Assembly (NCBI RefSeq): GCF_004365175.1
Contig: NZ_SOCE01000001.1
Location: forward strand, 1,847,154-1,911,153
Direction of reading: 5' to 3'
DNA from: Kribbella voronezhensis
Lineage (GTDB): Bacteria > Actinomycetota > Actinomycetes > Propionibacteriales > Kribbellaceae
DNA length: 64,000 nucleotides
Positions 25,984 to 36,453 of this stretch are shown here, piece by piece. A program made the position numbers and the translations under genes. The notes below the pieces were generated by a model. The model did not search any database and was not told where the DNA came from. It saw only the letters and a program-made list of their open reading frames with translations. Positions within the stretch are counted from its first letter, which is position 1; each line of letters starts with the position of its first letter.

Positions 25984-28184
25984 TGATCACCCACCGCCCG
26001 CACGGCATAGAACACCCCTACGCCACCTCCCCCGACCAACGTGTCCCGGTCCTGCCGTTGACCGGTACGCCGGTCCGCCTGGGCGTAGTCGCCCCAGACG
26101 TAACCCGCGTGATCTGCGAATGGGGCGACGTCGAGCTGGAACTCGAACCAGCCAAGGCGAACACCGCCGACGCTGCAGCCCTGGCCGGCGGCGAGGGCCA
26201 CCTCAGCGAAGCCCAAGCCAACGCCCTGGGAGCTGAGGACGCGTGGTCGGTGGATACGCCACCAGTCACCACTCTCACCCGCTACCGCTTCCGCGCAGAA
26301 CGCGACAGCGCGGACGCGGGCGGCGAGCGCGCCGAAGAAACTGCGGTCGAGTTCAGCGAGTGGTTCGAGGTGGCGCCCGCAGAGTGGGTGGCCAGCGGTG
26401 GTGAGGTGCGCGGTGGTGGGGATCGGGTTGAGCAGGTCGAGTGGTTGGTGTCTGAGCGTGGGGTGCATCGGGCGCGGTTCAGGTTGGGGCTGGCGAGTGG
26501 GGATCGGCTGGTCGGGTTCGGTGAGCGGTACGACGTACTGGACCAGCGGGGGAAGCAGCTGGATGCGGTGGTGTTCGAGCAGTACAAGTCGCAGGGTGTC
26601 TACGGGCGGACGTATCTGCCGATGCCCTTCGCGCACGTGGTGGGTGAGAACGGGGAAGGGTGGGGTTTCCACGTTCGGACCTCTCGGCGTACGTGGTACT
26701 CCTCGGACGACCGCGAGCTGGTGGTCGAGGTGGAGCTGGGCGACGAGCCGGTGGTCGATCTGGCGATCTACGAAGGCGATCCGACCGCGGTGCTGAAGCA
26801 GTTCCTGGACGAGGTCGGCCGGGCCGAGGAACTGCCCGACTGGGTCTTCCGGTTGTGGGCTTCAGGCAACGAGTGGAACACCCAAGAGCTGGTGATGGCG
26901 CGGATGGACGCGCATCGCGACCTGGCGATCCCGGTCGGCGCGGTGGTGATCGAGGCCTGGAGCGACGAGGAGGGCATCACCATCTGGCGCGACGCCCGCT
27001 ACGAGGTCACCGCCGACGGAAGTGCTCACAAGGCGTCCGACTTCGAGTACCGATCGGACGGCGCGTGGCCCGATCCGAAGGCGATGATCGACGAGCTGCA
27101 CGCCCGCGGCATCAAGGTCATCCTCTGGCAGATCCCGTTGCAGAAGACGGAGTTCAGCACCGGCCAGGTCGCGGCCGACGCCGAGGCGATGGTGCGCGAC
27201 GGCCACGCGGTCCTGGAGTCCGACGGTACGCCGTACCACAACCGCGGCTGGTGGTTCCCGAAGGCGCTCATGCCCGACCTCTCGGTCCAGCGCACGCGCG
27301 ACTGGTGGACCGAGAAGCGCCGCTACCTGGTCGAGGACCTCGACGTCGACGGTTTCAAGACCGACGGCGGCGAACACGCGTGGGGCCACGACCTCCGGTA
27401 CGCCGACGGCCGACTCGGTGCTGAGGGCAACAACTTGTTCCCGGTGCACTACGCCCGTACCTTCGGCGACCTGCTCCGATCGGCCGGCAAGGCGCCGGTG
27501 ACGTTCTCGCGCTCGGGGTTCACCGGATCGCAGGCCCACGGTATCTTCTGGGCCGGCGACGAGGACTCCACCTGGGCTGCGTTCCGCTCGTCGGTGATCG
27601 CCGGCCTGACCGCGGCGTCGTGTGGAATCGTCTACTGGGGTTGGGATCTGGCCGGCTTCTCCGGCCCTGTGCCCGACGCCGAACTGTACCTGCGAGCCGC
27701 CGCCGCGTCGGTCTTCATGCCGATCATGCAGTACCACTCGGAGTTCAACCACCACCAGCTCCCGCTGCGTGACCGTACTCCGTGGCACGTCGCCGAGACC
27801 ACCGGAGACGAGCGAGTGGTCCCCCTGTTCCGCACGTACGCCGAGCTCCGGGAACGCCTCGTGCCGTACCTGACCGAGCAGACCGCCAGGACGATCAGCA
27901 CCGACCGACCGCTGATGCGTCCACTCTTCTTCGACCACGCAGACGACCCCGAGGTCTGGAATCACCCACACCAGTACCTCCTCGGCGACGACCTGCTCGT
28001 CAACCCGGTCCTCGAGCCCGGCGCGATCACCTGGACGACGTACCTGCCAGCGGGCGACTGGACCGATGTCTGGACGGGCGAACCAGTCGGCAACGGCCAG
28101 GTGACTCGCGAGGTCCCACTCGACGTCGTGCCGGTCTACGCGAGGACCGCGCGTTGGCCCGGGTTGGCAGCAGTTTTTCGCTAG
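25983..28184 (+). CDS. Intracellular GH31 enzyme, probable 1,3-alpha-isomaltosidase
   Basis: A 733-residue GH31 hydrolase without signal peptide. The nucleophile Asp is at about 461 (DGFKTDGGEHAWG) and the acid/base Asp at about 526 (FWAGDEDST). It is a close paralogue of the secreted GH31 at 8211. In the pathway known from Kribbella flavida, such an enzyme cleaves the alpha-1,3 links of imported CNN, first opening the ring and then releasing isomaltose for the GH15 enzyme. ATG 25983 overlaps the GH15 stop (TGATG); earlier in-frame starts lie inside GH15. It ends the operon, with a 4-bp tail overlap with the patatin-like gene on the other strand. Confidence 0.85.
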   Translation: MITHRPHGIEHPYATSPDQRVPVLPLTGTPVRLGVVAPDVTRVICEWGDVELELEPAKANTADAAALAGGEGHLSEAQANALGAEDAWSVDTPPVTTLTRYRFRAERDSADAGGERAEETAVEFSEWFEVAPAEWVASGGEVRGGGDRVEQVEWLVSERGVHRARFRLGLASGDRLVGFGERYDVLDQRGKQLDAVVFEQYKSQGVYGRTYLPMPFAHVVGENGEGWGFHVRTSRRTWYSSDDRELVVEVELGDEPVVDLAIYEGDPTAVLKQFLDEVGRAEELPDWVFRLWASGNEWNTQELVMARMDAHRDLAIPVGAVVIEAWSDEEGITIWRDARYEVTADGSAHKASDFEYRSDGAWPDPKAMIDELHARGIKVILWQIPLQKTEFSTGQVAADAEAMVRDGHAVLESDGTPYHNRGWWFPKALMPDLSVQRTRDWWTEKRRYLVEDLDVDGFKTDGGEHAWGHDLRYADGRLGAEGNNLFPVHYARTFGDLLRSAGKAPVTFSRSGFTGSQAHGIFWAGDEDSTWAAFRSSVIAGLTAASCGIVYWGWDLAGFSGPVPDAELYLRAAAASVFMPIMQYHSEFNHHQLPLRDRTPWHVAETTGDERVVPLFRTYAELRERLVPYLTEQTARTISTDRPLMRPLFFDHADDPEVWNHPHQYLLGDDLLVNPVLEPGAITWTTYLPAGDWTDVWTGEPVGNGQVTREVPLDVVPVYARTARWPGLAAVFR

Positions 28185-31100
28185 GACTTCGGCGGCGGTG
28201 GCCTGAGGATGTCGACGAGATCGTGCAGGGTCGGGTACGCGGCACAGGGGGCCGGACAGCCCTTCTCTGCCTGCATCGCCAGGTCACCGTTCAGGTCGCT
28301 CTGACTGCTTTCGGACAACACCCAGCCGAGCGGCGCGGACAATGACGGCTGCTTGCTCTGATGCACCACGAACACGTTGTTCGGCAGCAGTGTCTGCGAC
28401 CGGAGCTGATCGCAGAGCGTCGACGACGTGCACAGCGAATCCGGCTGCAACCTGCGCGCGACCTCCGAAAGCAACTCAGGACTCCTGGTGCCGTCCCCCT
28501 TCGCCGTAACGAGCTTCGTGATCAGCGGCACGATCACCTCAGGAACGAGCGGCACCGCTCCCCTTGGCAGCAGGAACGAGTCGGACGGCCACACCCGACC
28601 TGTACCGGGCGGCACCCGGCTGTCGTGCAGGGATTCCTTGCGACCGGTGCTGAAGTCAGGACCCGTCCCGTTCTCGACGTACACGACCATCGGTACGACG
28701 AACTCGCCGGCGCCACCTCGGGCGACCTGATCGTTGTGGTCCTTGACCAGCCTGTTCCACTGCGGCGCAAGGTCGACGATGGTGCCCAGGCCGGTGTTGT
28801 CGGTGTACCCACCGTCGACCAGCTGAGCCGGATCCAGTCCGCGGCAGCGCGCCGCAGTACCGGAGGGCGTCACGTACGGGAAGCGGTTCGCCAGCATCGT
28901 GCCGGACAACGCGGGAAGGTCGCCGACACAGTCCTTCGCGGCATCGTCACTGTGCCGGCCGTAGAAGCCGAAGAAGTCGTAGTTGTGCGCACCGGCTCCC
29001 TCGGAGCCACAGACCGGCGTACCGTTCGCTGATCGGGCTCCTGCGGAGAGATCCACCTGACTCACCAGCGCGATGCAGCCGTCGCGAACGACCGTCGAGT
29101 TGAGGACGAGCTGACCGGTCACGGCCCCGGCGCCGTCGTCGGCAGCCGTACCGGCGTCGGCGGCGAGGAACGGCGTCCGAAGGCCGGGCAGGACGTCTTC
29201 CCAGGAGGTCTCCATCAGCCCGGCCCGGTCCAGTGGCTGACGCTTCGGATCACGGTACGGCGAATCGGCGTCGAACCGCAGGCCGGTACCGGTGGCCAGC
29301 AGATCGCCGGTCAGCAACGAGATCATCGCGGCACTCAGCGCCTGATGCCCGGTGATGGACTTGACCGCGGCCGCCGGATCGGTGGTGAACCTGCCCAGAC
29401 TCAACCCGAGTGCGCCGCCACTCGCGCCCGCCGAGAACAGTGCGGAGTGGCCGCCGCATCCGTTGCCCGCGGCACTGATGCGCCCCAGCGCCGCCGCCGT
29501 CCAGTACGCCGCGCGGATGCCGCCACCTTCGGCCGCGATCATCAACATCGGCCGGACCGAGAGCCCAGGATGCCCGGTGAGCTGGACGCTGCACCCGGCA
29601 TCCTGCTTCAGCCAGGCGTCGAACGCCTGCTGCATCGTCGGCCGCGGCGGAACGACCCCACGGGCGGTGACCGGATGGATGTCGTTCTTCCCACCCGCCA
29701 GCCCGGTCAGCACCAGCCCGACGACGAGCACCGTGATGATCGGAGTCGACCTCGTTCGCAGCCACTCGGGCCCGGACTGGAAGAGGTCGGGCGGCTGGCG
29801 GTCCTGCGCGTAGACCACCATGACGCCGACCATCGTGACCAGGACGCTGAGGGCGAGAATCGCGGCCGCGAGCACCCCGAGGAAGTCTCCGAGCTGGCGA
29901 GGTTTCCAGGCCAGCAGGAGGAAAGTGGCCACCGAGATCAACAGCAGCCCCATCCGCACCCAGACAAGCGGGACGATGTTGATCCCGGAGTCCTGTTGAG
30001 TGTTCTTACCGGGCGTCAGGAAACGGCCGATCGATCCGCGGACCCCACTCGCGCTGTCCCAGTCGGCAATCTTCCCCAGGACCGGGCCGGCCGCGAACCA
30101 GGGCCCGACCGCCAGGACGGCACCGACCAGCAGCGCGATCAGCGGACGCACGTGCGGCGGCGGAACCAGGTCGACAAGGTCGAGCGCCGTCACCGCGGAG
30201 AAGGCGCGGATCATCCCCAGTCCCGCGAGTGACAGCGAGGCAACGGCGATCGCGTCCCCGGCGGCCATCACGTCCTTCGGGTACTCCGGATAGACGTCGC
30301 GCAAGGGCCGCGGATGCCGTCCAGGCTTGTCCCGGCGCCAGCGGGAAAGACCCACCACCACCAGCGGAATGGCACAGAAGATCGCCAGCCGCACCAAGAA
30401 CACGGTGCCGCCGCCCGTCAGCCAGGTCACCAGGGCAAGGATCGGCAGCAGAACCGGCCCGATCAGCCAGAGCTTGGGGTCGTAGTGGCGTTCGTTCGTC
30501 TGCCCGGGCCCGTCGTAGAACGGCCACAGACCTTGACCGCGCACCCGCCGGAGAGCCCAGTCGCTGCGAAGTCTCCCGAGCACGAAGATCGTCGGCATCA
30601 AGAGCACGAGGTAGACGACAGCCGCCGCCGCGGCATGACCGAGGCCCGGGCCTTCATCCAGCCAACGGCGTTGTACGTCGGGCAGTTGGTCGAGGACATT
30701 GCTGCCCGGCACGATGCTCATGGCCGCGATCGGCAGGAACGCGAGCAGACTGAACCGCTGGATATAAAGGGCTCGCCGCATCCGCCGCAGCGTCTGGTCC
30801 TCGAGCTTGATCAGGCCCAGGACGACGAGAGCCACGATCGCCAGCCACTTCAAGGCTGTGAGCCAGGTCAGCCCGTGGACCAGTCCGTCGGGCACGCAGT
30901 CGAGGCCGGCGCAGCGCTTGCTTCGCAGTACGGCGGTGACGAGGTTCTCGAGCAGATCGAGCGCCGGCAGAGCGAAGAGGGCCTTCCACAGCTTGGGGCG
31001 GCCGGCGACTACGCGGTACAGCGCGATCGTGTAGGTAGCGATGAACAGGCAGTCGAGAACGAGGTAGTCGCGCAGCAACTCCTTCCAGTACGGCAACTGG

Positions 31101-31348
31101 TCGGCGGTCAGGATGCTGTTCCAGTCCGCGATCCGGGGACCGTCCTGCGGGCCGGACATCCCGTTGAACGACCACGACGTTCCGTCCGTGGCCAGGAACC
31201 CGGCCGACAACAGGCTGAGCTCGTTCATCGCCAGCCAGAGCAGTAGCAGGACGGCGAGAAAGCCGCCGATCGTCCGCAGGTTGGCCGGCTCGGGCGCAGG
31301 CACCGGTGGCGGCTCGACCTCGGCTTGGACAGGCGCAGCAATGGTCAT
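28181..31348 (-). CDS. Polytopic membrane protein with patatin-like hydrolase domain
   Basis: A 1055-residue protein. Residues about 25-555 hold around twelve hydrophobic segments with long polar loops. The C-terminal 490 residues carry a patatin-like phospholipase fold: oxyanion GGGIRAAYW (about 608-616), nucleophile elbow GASGG (Ser about 643) and catalytic Asp in DGGYTDN (about 845). Patatin enzymes use a Ser-Asp dyad to hydrolyse acyl esters, so a lipid-directed membrane hydrolase is likely; the substrate is unknown. Several Cys residues (for example CSVQL, CVGD, CRGL, CTSS) suggest an extracytoplasmic, disulfide-bonded domain. ATG 31348 follows GGGGG. It appears monocistronic, opposite to the zinc-sensor gene. 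Confidence 0.75.
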   Translation of the reverse strand: MTIAAPVQAEVEPPPVPAPEPANLRTIGGFLAVLLLLWLAMNELSLLSAGFLATDGTSWSFNGMSGPQDGPRIADWNSILTADQLPYWKELLRDYLVLDCLFIATYTIALYRVVAGRPKLWKALFALPALDLLENLVTAVLRSKRCAGLDCVPDGLVHGLTWLTALKWLAIVALVVLGLIKLEDQTLRRMRRALYIQRFSLLAFLPIAAMSIVPGSNVLDQLPDVQRRWLDEGPGLGHAAAAAVVYLVLLMPTIFVLGRLRSDWALRRVRGQGLWPFYDGPGQTNERHYDPKLWLIGPVLLPILALVTWLTGGGTVFLVRLAIFCAIPLVVVGLSRWRRDKPGRHPRPLRDVYPEYPKDVMAAGDAIAVASLSLAGLGMIRAFSAVTALDLVDLVPPPHVRPLIALLVGAVLAVGPWFAAGPVLGKIADWDSASGVRGSIGRFLTPGKNTQQDSGINIVPLVWVRMGLLLISVATFLLLAWKPRQLGDFLGVLAAAILALSVLVTMVGVMVVYAQDRQPPDLFQSGPEWLRTRSTPIITVLVVGLVLTGLAGGKNDIHPVTARGVVPPRPTMQQAFDAWLKQDAGCSVQLTGHPGLSVRPMLMIAAEGGGIRAAYWTAAALGRISAAGNGCGGHSALFSAGASGGALGLSLGRFTTDPAAAVKSITGHQALSAAMISLLTGDLLATGTGLRFDADSPYRDPKRQPLDRAGLMETSWEDVLPGLRTPFLAADAGTAADDGAGAVTGQLVLNSTVVRDGCIALVSQVDLSAGARSANGTPVCGSEGAGAHNYDFFGFYGRHSDDAAKDCVGDLPALSGTMLANRFPYVTPSGTAARCRGLDPAQLVDGGYTDNTGLGTIVDLAPQWNRLVKDHNDQVARGGAGEFVVPMVVYVENGTGPDFSTGRKESLHDSRVPPGTGRVWPSDSFLLPRGAVPLVPEVIVPLITKLVTAKGDGTRSPELLSEVARRLQPDSLCTSSTLCDQLRSQTLLPNNVFVVHQSKQPSLSAPLGWVLSESSQSDLNGDLAMQAEKGCPAPCAAYPTLHDLVDILRPPPPKS

Positions 31349-31386
31349 GGCGACCCCCTGCCTCTTACATCGCATCAACCCGCACA

Positions 31387-31405
31387 CCGTTACAGTCCGT
31401 AATGG
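31387..31405. promoter_or_regulatory. Candidate ArsR/SmtB operator
   Basis: CCGTTAC-AGTCC-GTAATGG forms an inverted repeat with six of seven matching positions, located 53 bp before the sensor's ATG 31458 and between divergent genes. No binding data are implied. Confidence 0.4.
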
Positions 31406-31457
31406 AGTAGATCTCCACCGCTCGCCCGAGTGCGCGGCGATCGGCTAGGGTGGACGT

Positions 31458-31934
31458 ATGAAGAGTTCTGCAGATGTGCAAGCCGCTGCGGTGATCGACG
31501 GCTGCACCGTGCGGCTGGTCGATCCCGAGCGGGTGGCTGCCGTCAATGCCAGGATGCCTTCGGAGCAGGACGTGGTCGACACGTCGGACGTGTTCGGGCT
31601 GCTCGGCGACCCGCGGCGGTTGAAGCTGTTGGTCGCGCTCCTCGACGGCGAACTGTGCGTCTGCGATCTCGCCGCGGTGACCGGGATGAGCGAGTCCGCC
31701 ACCTCGCACGCCCTCCGGCTCCTGCGCGCACACCGCGTCGTCTCGGTCCGCCGCGACGGCCGGATGGCGTACTACCGGCTCGACGACGCGCACGTCCGGA
31801 TGCTCGTCGACCTGGCAGTCGCGCACACCGAGCACACCGATGCCATCCACCCGGAACGCAGCCACGCCGAGCGCAGCAGTCACCCGGAGCACGGCAGTCG
31901 CTCGGAGCACGGCAGTCGCCGGGAGCGGCACTGA
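31458..31934 (+). CDS. ArsR/SmtB-type zinc-sensing repressor
   Basis: A 158-residue winged-helix metalloregulator. The HTH region is [42 protein letters not shown]. The alpha-5 helix shows the D-x-H-x10-H-x2-E pattern ([17 protein letters not shown]), the classical SmtB/CzrA zinc site. The CVC pair in ELCVCDL also resembles CadC-type sites. A His/Ser/Glu-rich tail (residues about 130-158, repeated SRSEHGSR-like units) may chelate metal. It is coupled to the CDF exporter by TGATG, so zinc binding would derepress efflux. Confidence 0.88.
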   Translation: MKSSADVQAAAVIDGCTVRLVDPERVAAVNARMPSEQDVVDTSDVFGLLGDPRRLKLLVALLDGELCVCDLAAVTGMSESATSHALRLLRAHRVVSVRRDGRMAYYRLDDAHVRMLVDLAVAHTEHTDAIHPERSHAERSSHPEHGSRSEHGSRRERH

Positions 31935-32872
31935 TGGGCGCCGGTCACGGGCACGGGCACGGCGTCGACGCCGCTGCGGACCGGCGGTTGCTGAGCGGCG
32001 CCCTGGCGCTGATCCTCGCGTTCATGGCGGCCGAGGTGATCGTCGGTTTCGCCGCCGGATCACTCGCCTTGATCACCGACGCCGCACACATGCTCACCGA
32101 CGCGGCCGCGATCGCGCTCGCGCTGGTCGCGATCCGCTTGTCGGCCCGGCCACCGGCCGGCGGGTTCACCTACGGGCTCAAGCGGGTCGAGATCCTGTCC
32201 GCGCAGGCGAACGGGATCACCCTGCTGCTCCTCGCGGCCTTCTTCCTGTACGAGTCGGTGGCCCGGATGATCCATCCGCCCGAGGTCGAGGGCGCCCTGG
32301 TCCTGATCACCGGCGTCGTCGGTATCGCGGTCAACCTGGTCGCCACCTGGCTGATCAGCAAGGCGAACCGCACCAGCCTCAACGTCGAGGGCGCCTTCCA
32401 GCACATCCTGAACGACCTGTTCGCCTTCGTCGCCACCGCGGTCGCCGGTCTGGTCGTGCTGCTGACCGGATTCACTCGCGCCGACTCGATCGCCGCGCTC
32501 GTCGTCGCGATTCTGATGCTCAAGGCGGGCATCGGCCTGGTCCGCGACTCGGGCCGCATCTTCCTGGAGGCGGCGCCGGCGAGCTTCGACCCACAAGCGC
32601 TTGGCGCGGAACTGTGCGCAGTACCGGGCGTGGTCGAGATCCACGATCTGCACGTCTGGGAGATCACGTCGGGCGAGCCGGCCGCGTCGGCGCACATCAT
32701 GGTTCAGGAGGGCCTGGACTGCCATCAGATCCGCGGCCAGATCGAGGCGCTGCTGGCGGAGCGACACCACCTGACCCACTCGACGCTCCAGGTCGATCAC
32801 GCCTCGGCCGACGACCAGACCGCTCACTGCAGCGACGCGCACGGCACTTCGCACCGCCCCATCCCGACCTGA
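31934..32872 (+). CDS. CDF-family zinc efflux transporter
   Basis: A 312-residue cation diffusion facilitator (CzcD/ZitB type). It has a His-rich N-terminus (GHGHGHG), six membrane helices, and the transport site motifs DAAHMLTD and [10 protein letters not shown] (two HxxxD pairs in helices 2 and 5). A cytoplasmic C-terminal domain with [15 protein letters not shown] precedes a His-containing tail. It exchanges Zn2+ (possibly Cd2+ or Co2+) for protons at the cytoplasmic membrane. The start ATG 31934 overlaps the ArsR stop; the frame stays open upstream but that stretch is the sensor gene. Confidence 0.9.
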   Translation: MGAGHGHGHGVDAAADRRLLSGALALILAFMAAEVIVGFAAGSLALITDAAHMLTDAAAIALALVAIRLSARPPAGGFTYGLKRVEILSAQANGITLLLLAAFFLYESVARMIHPPEVEGALVLITGVVGIAVNLVATWLISKANRTSLNVEGAFQHILNDLFAFVATAVAGLVVLLTGFTRADSIAALVVAILMLKAGIGLVRDSGRIFLEAAPASFDPQALGAELCAVPGVVEIHDLHVWEITSGEPAASAHIMVQEGLDCHQIRGQIEALLAERHHLTHSTLQVDHASADDQTAHCSDAHGTSHRPIPT

Positions 32873-32940
32873 CGTGTCGAAAACCTCGCCGTGGCTTCTA
32901 CGTACCCGATGAATGCACCATGGGATCGAAGGAGACACCG

Positions 32941-33231
32941 ATGAAGAACACCAACGCCGGACCGCTCGACAAGACCTTCACCGCACCCCTGCTCCAGAGC
33001 CCCGCGAAGGGCGGCTGGACCTACGTCCAACTCCCCGGGTCCGCCGAGTTCTTCGGTACCCGCGGTCTGGTCAAGGTTCGCGGCACGATGGACGGCCACC
33101 CGTTCGAGAGCGCGTTCATGGCGCTCGGCGACGGCACGCACAAACTCCCGGTCAAAGCCGACCTTCGGGCCCGGTTGGCCAAGGCTCCCGGCGACTCCGT
33201 CACCGTGCATCTGCTGGAACGCCTGAGCTAA
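32941..33231 (+). CDS. DUF1905 domain protein
   Basis: A 96-residue protein matching DUF1905: [61 protein letters not shown] and [10 protein letters not shown]. The function is unknown; the fold is a small beta barrel. ATG 32941 is preferred because AAGGAG lies eight bases upstream; ATG 32920 is an in-frame alternative. The 3' end overlaps the convergent CGNR gene by 4 bp. Confidence 0.8.
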   Translation: MKNTNAGPLDKTFTAPLLQSPAKGGWTYVQLPGSAEFFGTRGLVKVRGTMDGHPFESAFMALGDGTHKLPVKADLRARLAKAPGDSVTVHLLERLS

Positions 33232-33755
33232 CGATTGCGCCGGCGGTAGGCGGCGGAGGCCATCCGGTCGTTGCAGAGTTCGCAGCAGTAGCGTTGGCGG
33301 TTCGCCTTGGTCCGGTCGACGTACACGCAGCGGCACGGATCGCCCGCACACGTTCGGAGCCGGTCGGCGGACCCGTCTGCGATCACCCGGGCCAGCGCAT
33401 CCGCCGCCAGCACCGCCAGCCGCGCAACGCCTTTCCCGCCCGTGGCCACCATGCGGACCGGTTCGTCGAGGACCAGGCGGGCGACGGCGTGGTGGGTGAT
33501 GAAGAGCTGGTTTAGCCGGTCCACCTGGGCCTCGGTCGAGTCGGCGGCGAAGACGGCGTACAGGTGGTTGCGCACCTCCCGGACCGGTTCCAGGTCCGCT
33601 GGGCGGAGGCCGAAGGCGGGCAGGCCGTGGTGGGCGGCGACCCGGTCGAAGAGCGGGATGCTCAGCCGGTCCGGCGGGTCCTCCAGCAGGTCGTAGGTGT
33701 TGCAGAAGTCCAGCACGAAACCCAGCAAGGGATCGGCGGCCGGCACTTTGCTCAT
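33228..33755 (-). CDS. CGNR zinc-finger protein (ABATE domain)
   Basis: A 175-residue protein. The N-terminal ABATE-type helical domain contains [13 protein letters not shown] and [12 protein letters not shown]. The C-terminal zinc finger reads [42 protein letters not shown]: four cysteines are kept, but the namesake CGNR is CNDR here. The family is thought to act as stress-related transcription regulators. It is convergent with DUF1905 and divergent from the secreted hydrolase. Confidence 0.85.
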   Translation of the reverse strand: MSKVPAADPLLGFVLDFCNTYDLLEDPPDRLSIPLFDRVAAHHGLPAFGLRPADLEPVREVRNHLYAVFAADSTEAQVDRLNQLFITHHAVARLVLDEPVRMVATGGKGVARLAVLAADALARVIADGSADRLRTCAGDPCRCVYVDRTKANRQRYCCELCNDRMASAAYRRRNR

Positions 33756-33855
33756 CCGTCACATCCTCCCCCGTCTTGACCGGCAGGCCCAGCCGGCTCT
33801 ACCGTCATCAGTTGTTAAAGCATTTTAGTAGATGACTGCAATCAAGGGGTGGGCG

Positions 33856-34677
33856 ATGAAGAGATTCCTGATCGCGACGGTCGCCGGGGCACTGATCCTC
33901 GGCGTCACGGCGGCCGGCGCGTCGAGCGCGGCGCAGAGCAAGCGAGCCCCGGAGGCCGTAGTGGTGACCGACATCCAGATCCCGGTCGCCGGCCAGGCAC
34001 CGGTCACGGCGTACCTCGTCCGGCCGGCGAAGCACCACAAGCACCTCGCCGGAGCCCTTTATCTGCACTGGTTCGAGCCACCGGCGTCGACGCAGAACCG
34101 GACCGAGTTCCTCTCCGAGGCGATCGCGCTCGCCGGCCGGGGTGCCGTCGCCGTCCTCCCCCAGCTCACCTTCCCGTGGGAGGGCGACCCGGTGGGCGAC
34201 CAGACCGACCGCACCAAAGTGACGAACCAACTCAAGGCGGTCGAAGCGGCGTACGGGACGTTGCTTCGGCAGGACGGTGTCGATGCGCAGCGGACAGCGG
34301 TGATCGGCCACGACTACGGCGCGATGTATGCGTCGCTGCTCGGCAAGCGGGCGCACGCCCTGGTCTTCATGGCCGGTGACGCGACCTGGGCCAACTGGTT
34401 CGACACCTTCTGGCTCGGACTTCCGGCCGACCAAGCTGTTGCCTACCGCAAGGTTTTCGCGGGCCTCGACCCGGTCGACAACGTCGGCAAAGCCCACGAC
34501 GTCTACTTCCAGTGGGCCGGGCGGGACAGATTCGTGACCCCCGAGGTCCGGGCCGCCTTCAGCGCCGCCAAGCCGTCGGCCAAGGTGAGCCTCTACGAGA
34601 CGGCCGACCACTTCCTCGACCAGCCCGCCAAGGACGACCGCCTCGCGTGGGTGAGCACGGAACTCGGCCTGCGCTGA
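33856..34677 (+). CDS. Secreted alpha/beta hydrolase (dienelactone-hydrolase-like)
   Basis: A 273-residue exported protein with a Sec signal (MKRFLIATVAGALILGVTAAGA). The alpha/beta hydrolase core shows the elbow AVIGHDYGAMYASLLG, where the nucleophile position is Asp rather than Ser or Cys, then FQWAGRDRF (acidic residue) and TADHFLD (histidine). An Asp elbow GHD-x-G is the pattern of haloalkane dehalogenases and epoxide hydrolases, while the overall layout is nearer to dienelactone hydrolases. ATG 33856 follows AAGGGG; an upstream ATG 33832 is weaker. The substrate is unknown. A perfect hairpin (34687-34728) terminates it. Confidence 0.7.
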   Translation: MKRFLIATVAGALILGVTAAGASSAAQSKRAPEAVVVTDIQIPVAGQAPVTAYLVRPAKHHKHLAGALYLHWFEPPASTQNRTEFLSEAIALAGRGAVAVLPQLTFPWEGDPVGDQTDRTKVTNQLKAVEAAYGTLLRQDGVDAQRTAVIGHDYGAMYASLLGKRAHALVFMAGDATWANWFDTFWLGLPADQAVAYRKVFAGLDPVDNVGKAHDVYFQWAGRDRFVTPEVRAAFSAAKPSAKVSLYETADHFLDQPAKDDRLAWVSTELGLR

Positions 34678-34686
34678 CCCGAGAAC

Positions 34687-34728
34687 CCGCGGCCCCTGCC
34701 GGAATCCACCACCAGGCAGGGGCCGCGG
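34687..34728. terminator. Bidirectional terminator, 14-bp stem
   Basis: Bases 34687-34700 and 34715-34728 are perfect complements (14 bp) with a 14-nt loop. The hairpin lies between two convergent genes. Confidence 0.75.
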
Positions 34729-34734
34729 CTCACC

Positions 34735-36333
<1,599 letters not shown>

Positions 36334-36393
36334 AAGGGTTACTCTCCGTGATAGCTGGTGGACGCACTTCTGGTACGGAAGCGGGTCGCGCAG

Positions 36394-36417
36394 CTAGACA
36401 CAGAGGCAAGTAGCCAT
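36394..36417 (-). CDS. Leader peptide MATCLCV before the ABC-F gene
   Basis: A seven-residue ORF ending TAG, 60 bp upstream of the ABC-F start. It begins 6 nt after a -10-like TACCCT, so the transcript may start at its ATG (leaderless). Its TAG lies inside TAGCTG, which is complementary to CAGCTA just before the ABC-F ribosome site GGAGAG. A ribosome stalled on the leader could therefore change the structure around the ABC-F start. The alternative is a random short frame. Confidence 0.5.
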   Translation of the reverse strand: MATCLCV

Positions 36418-36423
36418 GAAGAC

Positions 36424-36453
36424 AGGGTAGAGCGGAGGGGCGGGGAGAGTCAG
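36424..36453 (-). promoter_or_regulatory. Promoter of the ABC-F leader transcript
   Basis: Minus-strand CTGACT (36453-36448), 18-bp spacer, TACCCT (36429-36424). The -35 lies over the histidine-kinase stop codon. Confidence 0.5.
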
